DNA of 64,000 nucleotides from Calothrix sp. PCC 6303 (lineage in GTDB: Bacteria > Cyanobacteriota > Cyanobacteriia > Cyanobacteriales > Nostocaceae): contig NC_019751.1 of assembly GCF_000317435.1 (NCBI RefSeq), positions 1,612,001-1,676,000 of the forward strand. The letters run 5' to 3'. Below the pieces are notes generated by a model. That model saw nothing but the letters and a program-made list of their open reading frames with translations, made no database searches and had not been told where the DNA came from. How positions within the stretch are numbered: position 1 is the first letter of the stretch; each line of letters opens with the position of its first letter. The position numbers were made by a program, and so were the translations under genes. Positions 1 through 8,965 of the stretch are shown in pieces.

Positions 1-666
1 CTTGAGGATGCGTTCAAGTAACACTGAGGCGGGTTCTAATTCTCCTTGATTCGCTTCGCGCCATTCTTTAGTTAAATTTCCTTCGACTGCGGCTTTTAGC
101 ACTGCCTGACGGTAGCGTTTTAATTTGGCTTTTACTTTTTTGAGTAGCTCTACCCCTGTATCAAGTTGGGTGAATAGTTCTTCTATTTTGGCAACTATGC
201 GATGTTGTTCGGGAAGTGGAGGAAGGGGAACAATAATACTACTTACTGCTTCATTACTTACATTAGGAAATGTTGAACCAGTACCACGATTATATATTTG
301 CTCTCTTATTGCATGAATAAATATATTCAAATATTCCTGATATAGGAGTGAGCGTATAGCAGCCACTCCTCTACCAATAGAAGCATCAAAACCAGCAATA
401 TTTATTCGCCCAGTGGTTGAACCACGAACGCACAAAATTAAATCATCTTTTTTGCACATTCGTGTTGGTTGAGTTGTAAATTTTGATCTAATGGTTTTAG
501 AAAATGGTCTAGGTCCAAACTCTACTGGACCATTAATTAAAGGAACACCGATACCATCTTGATTGTAAGAATCTCCTGGTGGGCTTTGTCCCATAATAAT
601 TTCTGCTACATCTCTAAGTTCTGAATATGCCCAACCCTTCGGCAACTCATACAACTCCTCACCCAT
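1..666 (-). CDS. hsdS: Type I restriction-modification specificity subunit HsdS (partial at the window edge)
   Basis: The frame is open from the ATG at 666 to the left edge, giving about 222 residues with no stop. It starts MGEELYELPKGWAYSEL, a typical entry into the first target-recognition domain of HsdS. Near residues 145-165 it has PLPPLPEQHRIVAKIEELF, the conserved spacer-helix region that separates the two recognition domains and contacts the methylase subunit. HsdS chooses the DNA sequence that the complex methylates or cuts. Its ATG overlaps the hsdR stop by one base (TAATG), so the two are translationally coupled. A methylase gene hsdM is expected further left. Cargo of the CAST by position, which is inference. 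Confidence 0.9.
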   Translation of the reverse strand, partial: MGEELYELPKGWAYSELRDVAEIIMGQSPPGDSYNQDGIGVPLINGPVEFGPRPFSKTIRSKFTTQPTRMCKKDDLILCVRGSTTGRINIAGFDASIGRGVAAIRSLLYQEYLNIFIHAIREQIYNRGTGSTFPNVSNEAVSSIIVPLPPLPEQHRIVAKIEELFTQLDTGVELLKKVKAKLKRYRQAVLKAAVEGNLTKEWREANQGELEPASVLLERILK

Positions 667-3401
667 TACGCAGCTAACGCCTCATTCAACTCATCCAAAA
701 TATCCATTAAATCATTCCCAAACAACTGATAACCCTGAAACGCTTCCTGTGGCATTTCCTGTAAATCCTCTGGCTCAATCCTCATACTGGTGGCAATATG
801 CTCCTTAATCTTTTCCAACCACCCCACCTGCTGTGAGGTAAACTCTTTTGTTGCTAACCACTGCTGAAATTTCTCCTCAACTGTCACCGCGTAGGGTTCT
901 AACGTCTCCGTTTCCCCCATCGCAAAGCGTACCAGAGAAATGATATCTGTCAACAGCTTTTGCACCCCAGCACCCCTGACTTTATCCGCTTGCAACTGGG
1001 CATAAGCTTGCCATAACTTCTCTGTTGTCAAGTTGCAGGGTGGACGTTCTAGGGCATTCGCTAACTGCTTAATCTGCTCGTAGGTTAACCGTCGCTGTCC
1101 GTAGGGCTGATTATACAGGATTTGCAGCGCGGTAATTTCATCCTTCTTCGCGGCGACAAACTCCTGAAAGCTCTCCACTGTCCCCATTACCTTATCCCTG
1201 GCAGTTGTATCAAACCCGGCTTGTAAAACTTTATCCTGGCTGACTACATCAATAATTTGGTCGTTGTCCTTCTTACTTTCATAAATTTCATCAAGTAGCT
1301 GGCGAAATTGAGGATTATCAAAGGGTTCGCAAGCTTGATTAATCAATTCCTCTGCTGCTGCTTCCTGCTGCTGTTCGGTGGGATTTTCGGTTTTAAATGT
1401 TTCCTCGGCTTTAGCGATTTGGTTGTCTAAATCTAAAGCAGTGAGTATATCTTTAGTAATTTGCCGCATAGATTTACCCCCAGTAAAGGATTCTAACTGA
1501 GTGCGATCGCTTGGGGTTAATTTCTGATCTAACCGCGCTAATCTTCCCGCTAATGACATCAACGTGTCTTCATCCCGTTGATCTAAAGCTATTGCTTGTA
1601 ATAATTTATCAAAGGTAACGCTGCGTTTACGCTCCAAAGGGCGAGAATCTGTTTTATCTGCCTCGCATACCCCCACTGCATCAACAATAATAAACTGTTC
1701 CTTAACTCCCGCGTCGGGTGTCACCGCTTGAAAATCCGTATAGTTAATCGTGCGGGTTCCCCTTCCTTTCATTTGCTCAAAATAAGTCCGCGATTTGACG
1801 TTCCGCATAAACAGTAGACATTCGAGGGGTTTAATATCCGTCCCCGTGGAAATCATATCAACAGTTACCGCAATCCGGGGATTGTAGGAATTACGAAAAC
1901 TAGCAATTAAATTTTCAGTTTTTTCACCTGTAGTGCGATAAGTAATTTTTTTACAAAACTCGTTCCCTTTGCCGAATTCTTCCCGCACAATTCGCACAAT
2001 ATCCTCAGCGTGGGAATCATCCTTAGCAAAAATCAAAGTTTTGGGAACTTCCCTTCTACCGGGAAAAATTTCCGTAAATAACCTATCTCGAAACGTTCTA
2101 ATTACCGTGCGAATTTGGTCAATCGCCACAACCGAACGGTCTAATTGATTACTTGTATAGGTTAAATCATTATCTAATTCCTGCCAGCGTACCGCACGGG
2201 TTTTCCGGTTGCGTCGATCAATATGATAGCCAGCTTCCACAGTGCTACCTTGTTCTGTAATTTGCGTGCGAATGCGGTAAACTTCATACCCCACATTTAC
2301 CCCATCTGCTACTGCATCTTCGTGGCGATATTCCATCACCAAATTCTGATTGAAAAAGCCAAAGGTTTGCAACGAAGGTGTAGCCGTTAAACCTACCAAA
2401 AAAGCATCAAAATACTCTAAAGTCTGCCGCCAAACATTATAAATCGAGCGGTGACACTCATCGGTAATAATAAAATCAAAGGTTTCAATCGGTATCCTCG
2501 AACTATAAACAACCTCCTTCGGTTGTTGGTTTTCCTCGTCTCTGTCAAACAGCGATTCTTCTTCCTCTGCAACATCAAACTCCGCTTCTCCCCGCAACAT
2601 TGAGTAAACACGCTGAATCGTGGTGATACAAACTTTACTCACCGGGTCAAAATTATTGGAAGTCAATAACTGCACATTATAAAGTTCGGTAAACTTACGC
2701 CCATCATCGGGAGTTATGTACTGCTGAAACTCCTTCTGGGTTTGCTCTCCCAGATTTTTCCTATCCACCAGAAATAAAACTCGCCGCGCTCTGGCTAATT
2801 TAATTAACCAGTAAATAAAACTGACCGCCGTATAAGTTTTACCAACCCCCGTAGCCATTTGAATCAAAGCTCTGGGACGGTTTTGAGCAAAAGAATTAAA
2901 CAAACCTGCGATCGCATCTTTTTGGCAATCTCGTAAATCTTCTGTGTCAATTTCGGGTAATTGCTTTAACCGCTCCCGAAGCGTATCAGATTCCTGCAAC
3001 CACTCCTGCAAAGTTTCCGGCTTGTGGAAAGCGAATATTCTCCGGGAACGGTAATCCGATTCGCGGGAGTCACGAAAAAAAGTTTCTTTACCCGTACTTT
3101 CGTAAGCAAAAGGTAAAGGTTTGCGGTGACATCTGAGGTTACTGGGTAAATTAAAAATATATTTATCCGATTGAATTTCTACCCCACTCAGGGTAGAGCC
3201 TTCTGCTTTAGCTTCAATAACACCAGCAGCATTGCGATTGATGAAGAGTAAATAGTCCGCAACACCTAACTTGAGAGGGTATTCACGAACTGCAATTCCT
3301 ATACCAGCCCCTAGATTAATATCCTTATGGTCTTGGACAATCCATCCAGCAGCAGTAAGTAATTTATCAATTTCGATCCGTGTTTTCTCTTCTGGCTTCA
3401 T
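666..3401 (-). CDS. hsdR: Type I restriction enzyme motor/nuclease subunit HsdR (EcoEI-like)
   Basis: 911 residues, full length for the EcoEI-like branch. The N-terminal nuclease core shows D49 and the E63-A-K65 pair of a PD-(D/E)XK fold (VADYLLFINRNAAGVIEAKA). The SF2 translocase follows, with Walker A at 183-190 (ATGVGKT), the DECH box in FIITDECHRSIYN, motif III in LVGLTATP and motif VI in QMKGRGTRT. The last third matches the EcoEI R-subunit C-terminal region that binds the methylase core. The protein pumps unmodified DNA using ATP and cuts it, together with HsdS and HsdM. It is first in a leftward operon, with hsdS directly behind it. Confidence 0.95.
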   Translation of the reverse strand: MKPEEKTRIEIDKLLTAAGWIVQDHKDINLGAGIGIAVREYPLKLGVADYLLFINRNAAGVIEAKAEGSTLSGVEIQSDKYIFNLPSNLRCHRKPLPFAYESTGKETFFRDSRESDYRSRRIFAFHKPETLQEWLQESDTLRERLKQLPEIDTEDLRDCQKDAIAGLFNSFAQNRPRALIQMATGVGKTYTAVSFIYWLIKLARARRVLFLVDRKNLGEQTQKEFQQYITPDDGRKFTELYNVQLLTSNNFDPVSKVCITTIQRVYSMLRGEAEFDVAEEEESLFDRDEENQQPKEVVYSSRIPIETFDFIITDECHRSIYNVWRQTLEYFDAFLVGLTATPSLQTFGFFNQNLVMEYRHEDAVADGVNVGYEVYRIRTQITEQGSTVEAGYHIDRRNRKTRAVRWQELDNDLTYTSNQLDRSVVAIDQIRTVIRTFRDRLFTEIFPGRREVPKTLIFAKDDSHAEDIVRIVREEFGKGNEFCKKITYRTTGEKTENLIASFRNSYNPRIAVTVDMISTGTDIKPLECLLFMRNVKSRTYFEQMKGRGTRTINYTDFQAVTPDAGVKEQFIIVDAVGVCEADKTDSRPLERKRSVTFDKLLQAIALDQRDEDTLMSLAGRLARLDQKLTPSDRTQLESFTGGKSMRQITKDILTALDLDNQIAKAEETFKTENPTEQQQEAAAEELINQACEPFDNPQFRQLLDEIYESKKDNDQIIDVVSQDKVLQAGFDTTARDKVMGTVESFQEFVAAKKDEITALQILYNQPYGQRRLTYEQIKQLANALERPPCNLTTEKLWQAYAQLQADKVRGAGVQKLLTDIISLVRFAMGETETLEPYAVTVEEKFQQWLATKEFTSQQVGWLEKIKEHIATSMRIEPEDLQEMPQEAFQGYQLFGNDLMDILDELNEALAA

Positions 3402-3654
3402 ACCATAACATTTTATACTTACCCCATACTCTGTTAGTTTAATAGCCTACTCAAAATTCAGCACCTATCAAAACCTACATTATGGCGATCGCTATTTAAA
3501 GGATTAATTAAAAATGTAATTTCTAGTTGTACCCATACTTATAAAAATCAGTATATTTGCTCGCAAATCGTGACTAAAGTTGAAACTTAAATCGAGCTAG
3601 GGAATAGACAGCGATCGCAAGACACCTCAATATAGAATCGATGCGCTGGGTAAC

Positions 3655-3897
3655 TTGCCTTTGGAGCCTTTGGAATACTGTAGAAAATGGGTTGATATGT
3701 CTCCCGATGAGCGGGGATATAGGAAAGCGTGCGTAATCGCGCTAGCGGAAGCTACTGGGCTGAGTGAACGGACAATTGGCAATTGGGGAACGAACTTTGA
3801 GAAGCGCCCCAACTACGTAGCACATATTTTACGGATGGCAGATAAGCTCAACCAAATCAAAAAAATAGTCTTACCTCCCGACTTTCCTCAAGAATAA
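3655..3897 (+). CDS. Small helix-turn-helix-like protein, first of two tandem paralogues; start codon doubtful
   Basis: 80 residues if begun at TTG 3655. It shares its whole length with the gene at 4054: (L/M)EYCR(K/R)WV, YRK(A/S)C, a G-(L/T)-S-x-(R/K)-T-(I/V)-x-x-W-G segment that looks like a helix-turn-helix, RP(N/K)YV, ILR and PP. The similarity continues upstream of the TTG (RIDALGNLPLEP here against RIDSLCQLPLEP in the partner). The frame is open back to a stop at 3598-3600 but contains no ATG, GTG or other TTG, so the conserved N-terminus lacks an ordinary start codon. Either it starts at ATA 3604 or a similar codon, or this copy has lost its start and is decaying. Function is unknown; DNA binding is inferred only from the motif. 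Confidence 0.5.
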   Translation: MPLEPLEYCRKWVDMSPDERGYRKACVIALAEATGLSERTIGNWGTNFEKRPNYVAHILRMADKLNQIKKIVLPPDFPQE

Positions 3898-4053
3898 TTT
3901 ACTCGTGATTTGTGACTAAAATGCTTGTACTATAGGCAGAGATTTCTTAGGTTGGGTTCAGGCAGTAGATATTTTGGAAATTAAGTCATTATTGACAAAA
4001 TTTCTATAAATTTCTATCACAGCCTTGTTGTCACTAAATCACGAAGAAAAACA

Positions 4054-4368
4054 ATGCAAACTGGGAGCAAATCCCAACAAAATAAACATCGAATTGATTC
4101 CCTCTGTCAGTTGCCCCTAGAACCGATGGAATATTGTCGTCGTTGGGTGGTTCACGAACCAGGACGCAATTATCGTAAATCTTGCATTAATGCGATCGCA
4201 CAAGTTACGGGGACAAGTCCCAAAACAGTCAAAGACTGGGGTAAGGATTTTCGCTACAGACCAAAATACGTAACTCGGATATTACGCCAAGCTGATTTAA
4301 TTAATCAATTTAAACAACTTGTTGCCCAAGGAATTATCAATTTACCACCAGATTCTCTCCAGGAATAA
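4054..4368 (+). CDS. Small helix-turn-helix-like protein, second tandem paralogue
   Basis: 104 residues starting at ATG 4054 after a short polar N-terminus. The core EYCRRWV, RNYRKSC, TGTSPKTVKDWGKDF, RPKYVTRILRQADLINQF is the same as in the gene at 3655, and the short spacing between them marks a tandem duplication. The T-V-K-x-W segment followed by a basic stretch resembles a small DNA-binding helix-turn-helix. I do not recognise a characterised family. It lies between the restriction genes and the DUF262 gene inside the inferred CAST cargo, so a regulatory or defence-accessory role is possible but unproven. Confidence 0.65.
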   Translation: MQTGSKSQQNKHRIDSLCQLPLEPMEYCRRWVVHEPGRNYRKSCINAIAQVTGTSPKTVKDWGKDFRYRPKYVTRILRQADLINQFKQLVAQGIINLPPDSLQE

Positions 4369-4465
4369 TTTAGTCGCTAGTCGCTACCAATTACTAGAAA
4401 AACCCCTTGTACTCGTTACAAGAGTCTTTTAGGCTGACTTACAGATTATTTGAAACACCCACGCA

Positions 4466-6334
4466 ATGATAGTAACGGCAGAACCGCCAATGGATTCCAT
4501 CTCGACTTTTGACATTACCAAATATCCCTTATTCGATGTCATGAAAGACATCAAAATTGGGCGGATTCAACTACCAGATTTTCAACGAGATTGGGTGTGG
4601 GATGATACCCATGTGCGACGTTTGCTAGCAAGCATATCTCTGGCTTATCCGATTGGTGCAGTGATGATGCTACAACAAGGAATCCAGCGTCAACAATTTA
4701 AACCTCGTTTAGTTGATGGTGTAACGAATAAAGCCGCTCAAACACCGAATTTACTCGTACTCGACGGACAGCAACGACTTACTACTTTATTCATGGTTCT
4801 GCTATCCAAACAACCCGTAATTATCAAAGACCCCAGAAGCCAAAAATTAGTCAAAAAATGGTACTACTTGAATATAGAAAAAAGCCTTGAACCAGAGGTT
4901 GACCGAAAATCGACAATAATCGCATTACCTGAAACAAAAGTGATGCGAACTCGAAACGGCGATTGCATCGACTGTTCCACACCGGAAAATGAATACGAAG
5001 CTTTATTATTTCCCTTATCCAAAGTATTTTTCTTCTCCGAATGGCGCAGTAAATTTTCTAAGTATTGGCAATACGACCCGCAAAAACTTCAACTAATTGA
5101 CACTTTAGAATTAGAAGTCCTCAAAAAATTCGAGCATTATCAAATACCCGTAATTCAACTACGCGACTCATTACCCAAAGAAGCAGTATGTCAGGTTTTT
5201 GAAGACACCAATACCGCAGGATGTGATTTAAACTTCTTCGATTTGATGAGTTCGAGCTACTGTGTAAACGATTTTAGCCTTCGAGATGATTGGAAACAGC
5301 GCGAAACCCGCTTCCAATCCTTCAAGGTGCTACGAAAAGTTCGCAACACAGATTTTATCCAATCAGTTACATTAGTTGCTGGCTATGCTCGAAGGAGAGA
5401 AGCAATTAAACAAGGCTGGAATTTAGATAAATTACCTGCTGTATCCTGCGGTCGGTCTGAGGTATTAAAGCTAACTAAAGAAGAATATCAAACATGGGCT
5501 GACCCAGTTCATCGGGGCTTTGAAGAGGCTGCTCGTTTTTTGCACGGTCAAAAAATCTTTGATGCTGATGATATTGCTTACCCCATCCAACTAGTTGCCT
5601 TGAGCGCCATTTTGACCATTGTGGGAGAACGTTCCCGATCTTTCCAAGTACGGAGTAAGCTTGAACGCTGGTTGTGGTGTGGAATGTTTGGTGAAATTTA
5701 CACCCACTGGCACGATGGACAAGCTGGAAGGGATGCCGTCGAAGTACCTGCATGGATTAATGGTGGTGCAGTTCCCTTTAGTATTACCCAAGCTAATTTC
5801 TCCTACGAACGACTCCTTAGTGTCAGAAAAAGACTTGGTGCCGTATATCAAGGTTTTGCAGCATTACTACGGCGTGAAGGGGCAGTTGATTGGATTACAG
5901 GTGAGGAAATCAACGATGTTGTTTATTTTGAAGAACAAATCGACTCACACCATATCTTTCCCGTTGCTTGGTGTCGCAAACAAGGAATTGATCCAACAAT
6001 GTACAACTGCTTAGTTAATCGCACCCCTCTCAGTGCCAAAACCAATAAAAGAATTGGTAGTAAACCACCTTCGGTTTATTTGAAGGAATTTGAACAATAT
6101 GGAACTGCTGTTGCCAACTTGGAAGAAATTATGCGATCGCATTGTATTGAACTCAGTATTTTGCAATGCGACAACTTTGAAACCTTCTTTCAAGCTAGAG
6201 CAACAGCCCTAATGGAATTAATCGGCAAAGCAATGGGCAAAGATTTAAGCATTAAATTACATGGGAATAGCGATCGAGATTATCTCAATCACAATGGCTG
6301 TAAATTGCATCCAGAGACTATTACAACCAGTTGA
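4466..6334 (+). CDS. GmrSD-like protein, DUF262 (ParB-fold) plus DUF1524 HNH nuclease
   Basis: 622 residues. The N-terminal DUF262 domain is plain: I-x-LPDFQRDWVWDD near 35-47 followed by LVLDGQQRLTTLF near 97-109, the nucleotide-binding motifs of the GmrS-like part. The C-terminal part holds HHIFPVAWCRKQGID near 492-506 and a downstream N-R-T-P-L segment, the HNH core of DUF1524. Family members act as modification-dependent (type IV) restriction enzymes or in other phage defence; which DNA this one attacks cannot be told. ATG 4493 (residue 10) is an alternative start. It converges on the repressor gene, with the two stops only four bases apart. Inferred CAST cargo. Confidence 0.88.
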   Translation: MIVTAEPPMDSISTFDITKYPLFDVMKDIKIGRIQLPDFQRDWVWDDTHVRRLLASISLAYPIGAVMMLQQGIQRQQFKPRLVDGVTNKAAQTPNLLVLDGQQRLTTLFMVLLSKQPVIIKDPRSQKLVKKWYYLNIEKSLEPEVDRKSTIIALPETKVMRTRNGDCIDCSTPENEYEALLFPLSKVFFFSEWRSKFSKYWQYDPQKLQLIDTLELEVLKKFEHYQIPVIQLRDSLPKEAVCQVFEDTNTAGCDLNFFDLMSSSYCVNDFSLRDDWKQRETRFQSFKVLRKVRNTDFIQSVTLVAGYARRREAIKQGWNLDKLPAVSCGRSEVLKLTKEEYQTWADPVHRGFEEAARFLHGQKIFDADDIAYPIQLVALSAILTIVGERSRSFQVRSKLERWLWCGMFGEIYTHWHDGQAGRDAVEVPAWINGGAVPFSITQANFSYERLLSVRKRLGAVYQGFAALLRREGAVDWITGEEINDVVYFEEQIDSHHIFPVAWCRKQGIDPTMYNCLVNRTPLSAKTNKRIGSKPPSVYLKEFEQYGTAVANLEEIMRSHCIELSILQCDNFETFFQARATALMELIGKAMGKDLSIKLHGNSDRDYLNHNGCKLHPETITTS

Positions 6335-6338
6335 GCTA

Positions 6339-6506
6339 TCAAACCGACTTATCACTGGATGTAGACTCCTGTTTTTTCAACCAATCCTTAATTGCCTCTT
6401 CCAAAGCTGCTGTCTGTGTTACTTCCAAGCGAGCGCAGGCAATTTCAAACGTAATTTTTAACTCTTTCGGGATTCTTCCCCGAACTTCTCGTGTTTCTTC
6501 AGTCAT
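6339..6506 (-). CDS. Ribbon-helix-helix (Arc/CopG-type) transcriptional regulator, divergent from cas12k
   Basis: 55 residues from ATG 6506; a TTG at 6557 would add 17 residues, but no ribosome site precedes it, whereas GGTGCTGGG stands before the ATG. The short beta strand EVRGRIP followed by two helices (KELKITFEIACARLEV and TQTAALEEAIKDWLKK) is the ribbon-helix-helix plan, which binds DNA as a dimer. Many V-K CASTs carry a repressor gene beside cas12k; the best studied, CvkR, is MerR-type, and I recall Arc-type proteins being reported in the same position. By position it probably represses the divergent cas12k promoter. That role is inference. Confidence 0.75.
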   Translation of the reverse strand: MTEETREVRGRIPKELKITFEIACARLEVTQTAALEEAIKDWLKKQESTSSDKSV

Positions 6507-6647
6507 CCCAGCACCAAATGCTCGTCCGGGGTTAATTCTTGCATAGTATACTAACAAAAATAAACTTGCGCTATTAAGCTCTTGCGCTATTGCGTCATTA
6601 CGCTCATAATCAAATTAGGTTACTAATCAAAATCCCTGCGTGCATCT
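6507..6647 (+). promoter_or_regulatory. Divergent cas12k/repressor control region with direct repeats
   Basis: Between the two divergent starts the sequence CTTGCGCTATT occurs twice, at 6565-6575 and 6581-6591, 16 bases apart, and is followed by GCG and CGC half-motifs (6591-6603). Spaced direct repeats of this length are what a dimeric ribbon-helix-helix repressor commonly binds. They lie about 55-85 bases before the cas12k ATG, where a promoter would be expected. Operator function is inferred. Confidence 0.5.
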
Positions 6648-8567
6648 ATGAGTGTGATCACGATTCAATGTCGGTTAGTTGCAGACGAAGAAACCCTCCG
6701 CCATCTTTGGACACTTATGGCAGAGAAAAATACGCCTTTTGCTAATGAAATATTGGAGCAATTAGCACAACATGCTGAATTTGAGTCTTGGGTTAAAAAT
6801 TCTAGAGTCCCCGCAACTGTCATTAAAGAATTATGTGACTCTCTGAAAAATCAAGAACTATTTGCGGGTCAACCAGGTCGCTTTTATACCTCTGCAACAA
6901 CCTTAGTCACGTATATATATAAATCTTGGTTAGCTGTAAATAAGCGACTGCAACGCAAAATTGAAGGAAAAAAGCAATGGTTAGACATGCTGAGAAGTGA
7001 TACGGAGCTTGAGCAAGAAAGTAATTCAAATTTAGAGAAAATTCGTGCAAAAGCAACCGAAATTTTAGATTCATTTGCGACAAGACAAATAAATCAAGTA
7101 AATAGCAAATCGAAAACATCAAAAAATAATAAAAATAAGCAAGAAAAAGAAGTTAAATCTCTGAGTATTCAATCAAATATTCTTTTTGAAACTTATCGTC
7201 AAACCGAAGACAATTTAACAAAATGTGCCATAGTATACCTTCTCAAAAACAACTGCGAGGTAAATGACGTTGAAGAAGATATAGAAGAATATGAAAAAAA
7301 CAAGCGTAAGAAAGAAATTCAAATTAAGAGATTAGAAGACCAACTCAAAAGCCGAGTCCCAAAAGGACGAGATTTGACTGGAGAGAAATGGGTAGAGGTT
7401 TTAGAAAAAGCAGTTAATAGCGTTCCCGAAAGTGAAAACGAAGCTAAATCTTGGCAAGCCAGTCTTTTAAGAAAATCTAGCCAGATCCCTTTTCCAGTGG
7501 TTTACGAAACTAACGAAGATATTAAATGGTCTATCAACGAAAAAGGCAGAATCTTTGTTAGTTTTAATGGTCTAGGTAAACTGAAATTTGAAATATTTTG
7601 TGACAAACGACATCTTCATTATTTTCAACGCTTCCTAGAAGATCAAGACATTAAACGTCAAGGTAAAAATCAACATTCAAGTAGCTTATTTACTTTACGC
7701 TCTGGGCGAATATCTTGGTTAGAACAGCCAGGTAAAGGAAAACCTTGGAATATAAATCGTTTACTTCTATTTTGCTCGATTGATACTCGCATGTTAACTG
7801 CTGAAGGAACTCAACAAGTAATAGAAGAGAAAATTGCAGATACTCAAAACAAAATAGCTAAAGCTCAAGAAAAATGCGAAGGAGAACTAAATCCTAATCA
7901 GCAAGCTCATATAAATCGTAAAAAATCTACACTAGCTAGAATCAATACTCCATTTCCTCGTCCTAGTAAACCTTTATACCAGGGTAAATCTCATATCGTA
8001 GTTGGTGTTAGTCTTGGCTTAAAAGCAACTGCAACTATAGCTGTATTTGATGCTATGAACAATCAAGTTCTTGCGTATCGCAGTACCAAACAATTACTAG
8101 GCGATAATTACAAGTTGTTAAATCGCCAGCAGCAGCAAAAACAGCGTCTCTCTCAACAACGGCATAAATCTCAAAAGCAGTTTGCCTCAAATAGTTTTGG
8201 TGAATCAGAACTGGGACAATATGTAGATAGATTATTAGCCAAAGAAATTGTAGCAGTTGCTAAAAATTTTGGAGCCGGAAGTATTGTTTTACCAAAACTT
8301 GGCGACATGCGGGAAATAATTCAAAGTGAAGTTCAAGCAAAAGCTGAGAAGAAAATTCCTGGTTTTATCGAACTTCAGAAAAATTATGCCAAGGAATATC
8401 GAAAAAGCGCCCATAATTGGAGCTATGGCAGATTAATTGAAAATATTCAAAGCCAAGCAACAAAAGAAGGAATCGAAATCGAGACTGGAAAGCAACCCAC
8501 TAGAGGAATTCCACAAGAGCAAGCGAGAGATTTAGCCTTGTTTGCCTATCAATGTCGAATTGCTTAA
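6648..8567 (+). CDS. cas12k: Cas12k (C2c5), RNA-guided target-binding effector of the type V-K CAST
   Basis: 639 residues, the normal size for Cas12k and about half that of nuclease-active Cas12. The N-terminus (MSVITIQCRLVADEETLRHLW) is typical. The middle is lysine-rich and coiled. The C-terminal RuvC-like region begins near residue 450 with VVGVSLGLKATATIAVFD, where the catalytic aspartate of the usual G-I-D-x-G is a serine; it continues with GSIVLPKLGDMRE near 545 and PQEQARDLALFAY near the end. Loss of the acidic residues fits known Cas12k, which binds DNA through tracrRNA and crRNA without cutting and recruits TniQ, TnsC and TnsB. tracrRNA and array follow on the same strand; no cas1 or cas2 is present. 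Confidence 0.95.
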   Translation: MSVITIQCRLVADEETLRHLWTLMAEKNTPFANEILEQLAQHAEFESWVKNSRVPATVIKELCDSLKNQELFAGQPGRFYTSATTLVTYIYKSWLAVNKRLQRKIEGKKQWLDMLRSDTELEQESNSNLEKIRAKATEILDSFATRQINQVNSKSKTSKNNKNKQEKEVKSLSIQSNILFETYRQTEDNLTKCAIVYLLKNNCEVNDVEEDIEEYEKNKRKKEIQIKRLEDQLKSRVPKGRDLTGEKWVEVLEKAVNSVPESENEAKSWQASLLRKSSQIPFPVVYETNEDIKWSINEKGRIFVSFNGLGKLKFEIFCDKRHLHYFQRFLEDQDIKRQGKNQHSSSLFTLRSGRISWLEQPGKGKPWNINRLLLFCSIDTRMLTAEGTQQVIEEKIADTQNKIAKAQEKCEGELNPNQQAHINRKKSTLARINTPFPRPSKPLYQGKSHIVVGVSLGLKATATIAVFDAMNNQVLAYRSTKQLLGDNYKLLNRQQQQKQRLSQQRHKSQKQFASNSFGESELGQYVDRLLAKEIVAVAKNFGAGSIVLPKLGDMREIIQSEVQAKAEKKIPGFIELQKNYAKEYRKSAHNWSYGRLIENIQSQATKEGIEIETGKQPTRGIPQEQARDLALFAYQCRIA

Positions 8568-8607
8568 TGAAATTAAATAAAATACAGAACCTTGAAAACT
8601 TAATATG

Positions 8608-8965
8608 AAATAAATAGCGCCGCAGTTCATACTCTTTGAGCCAATGTACTGCGATAAATCTGGGTTAGTTTGACGGTTGGAAAACCGTCTTGCTTTCTGA
8701 CCCTGGTAGCTGCCCGCTCTTGATGCTGCTGTCTGCTTTGACTAGACAGGATATGCCTTTTTTGCAATTTAGTTGGATAAACAGTTTTTTATGTTTTTAG
8801 CGACAGTGAAAAACTTTTATACAAGTATATCAAATAGGGACAGGTGCGCTCCCAGCAATAAAGAGTACAGATGCAAATCTGGAGCCGTTTTATTACGGTG
8901 GGGATTACCTCAGCGGTGGTTACTGAATCACCCCCTTCGTCGGGGGAACCCTCTCAAATCTTTTT
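8608..8965 (+). ncRNA. tracrRNA locus of the V-K system, with an internal insertion
   Basis: The segment starts with AATAGCGCCGCAGTTCAT (from 8613) and continues through GGGTTAGTTTG, an inverted repeat around a GGAAAACC loop, TTGCTTTCTGACCCTGGTAGC, GATGCTGCTGTCT, GTGCGCTCCCAGCAATAA and CTGAATCACCCCCTTCG, ending in the anti-repeat GGGGGAACCCTCTC near 8942-8955. These blocks are in the order I recall for the ShCAST guide RNA. ACCCTCTC can pair with the GGTGGGTTGAAAG end of the repeats. Between GACAGGAT and AGGTGCGCTCC, adjacent in ShCAST, about 89 nt intervene (8753-8841). A run of seven T at about 8961-8967 may end the transcript. Confidence 0.85.
8753..8841 (+). other. About 89-nt insertion splitting the tracrRNA locus
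   Basis: In the recalled ShCAST tracrRNA the bases GACAGGAT run straight into AGGTGCGCTCCCAGC. Here they are separated by an AT-rich stretch with several T-runs (six T at 8758-8763, six at 8785-8790, five at 8794-8798) and a TTTTATAC box near 8816-8823. The hexamer GACAGG occurs on both sides (8745-8750 and 8839-8844), as a short target repeat or slippage product would leave. The origin is not recognised. It could extend a loop harmlessly, stop transcription early, or split the RNA in two. Confidence 0.6.
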
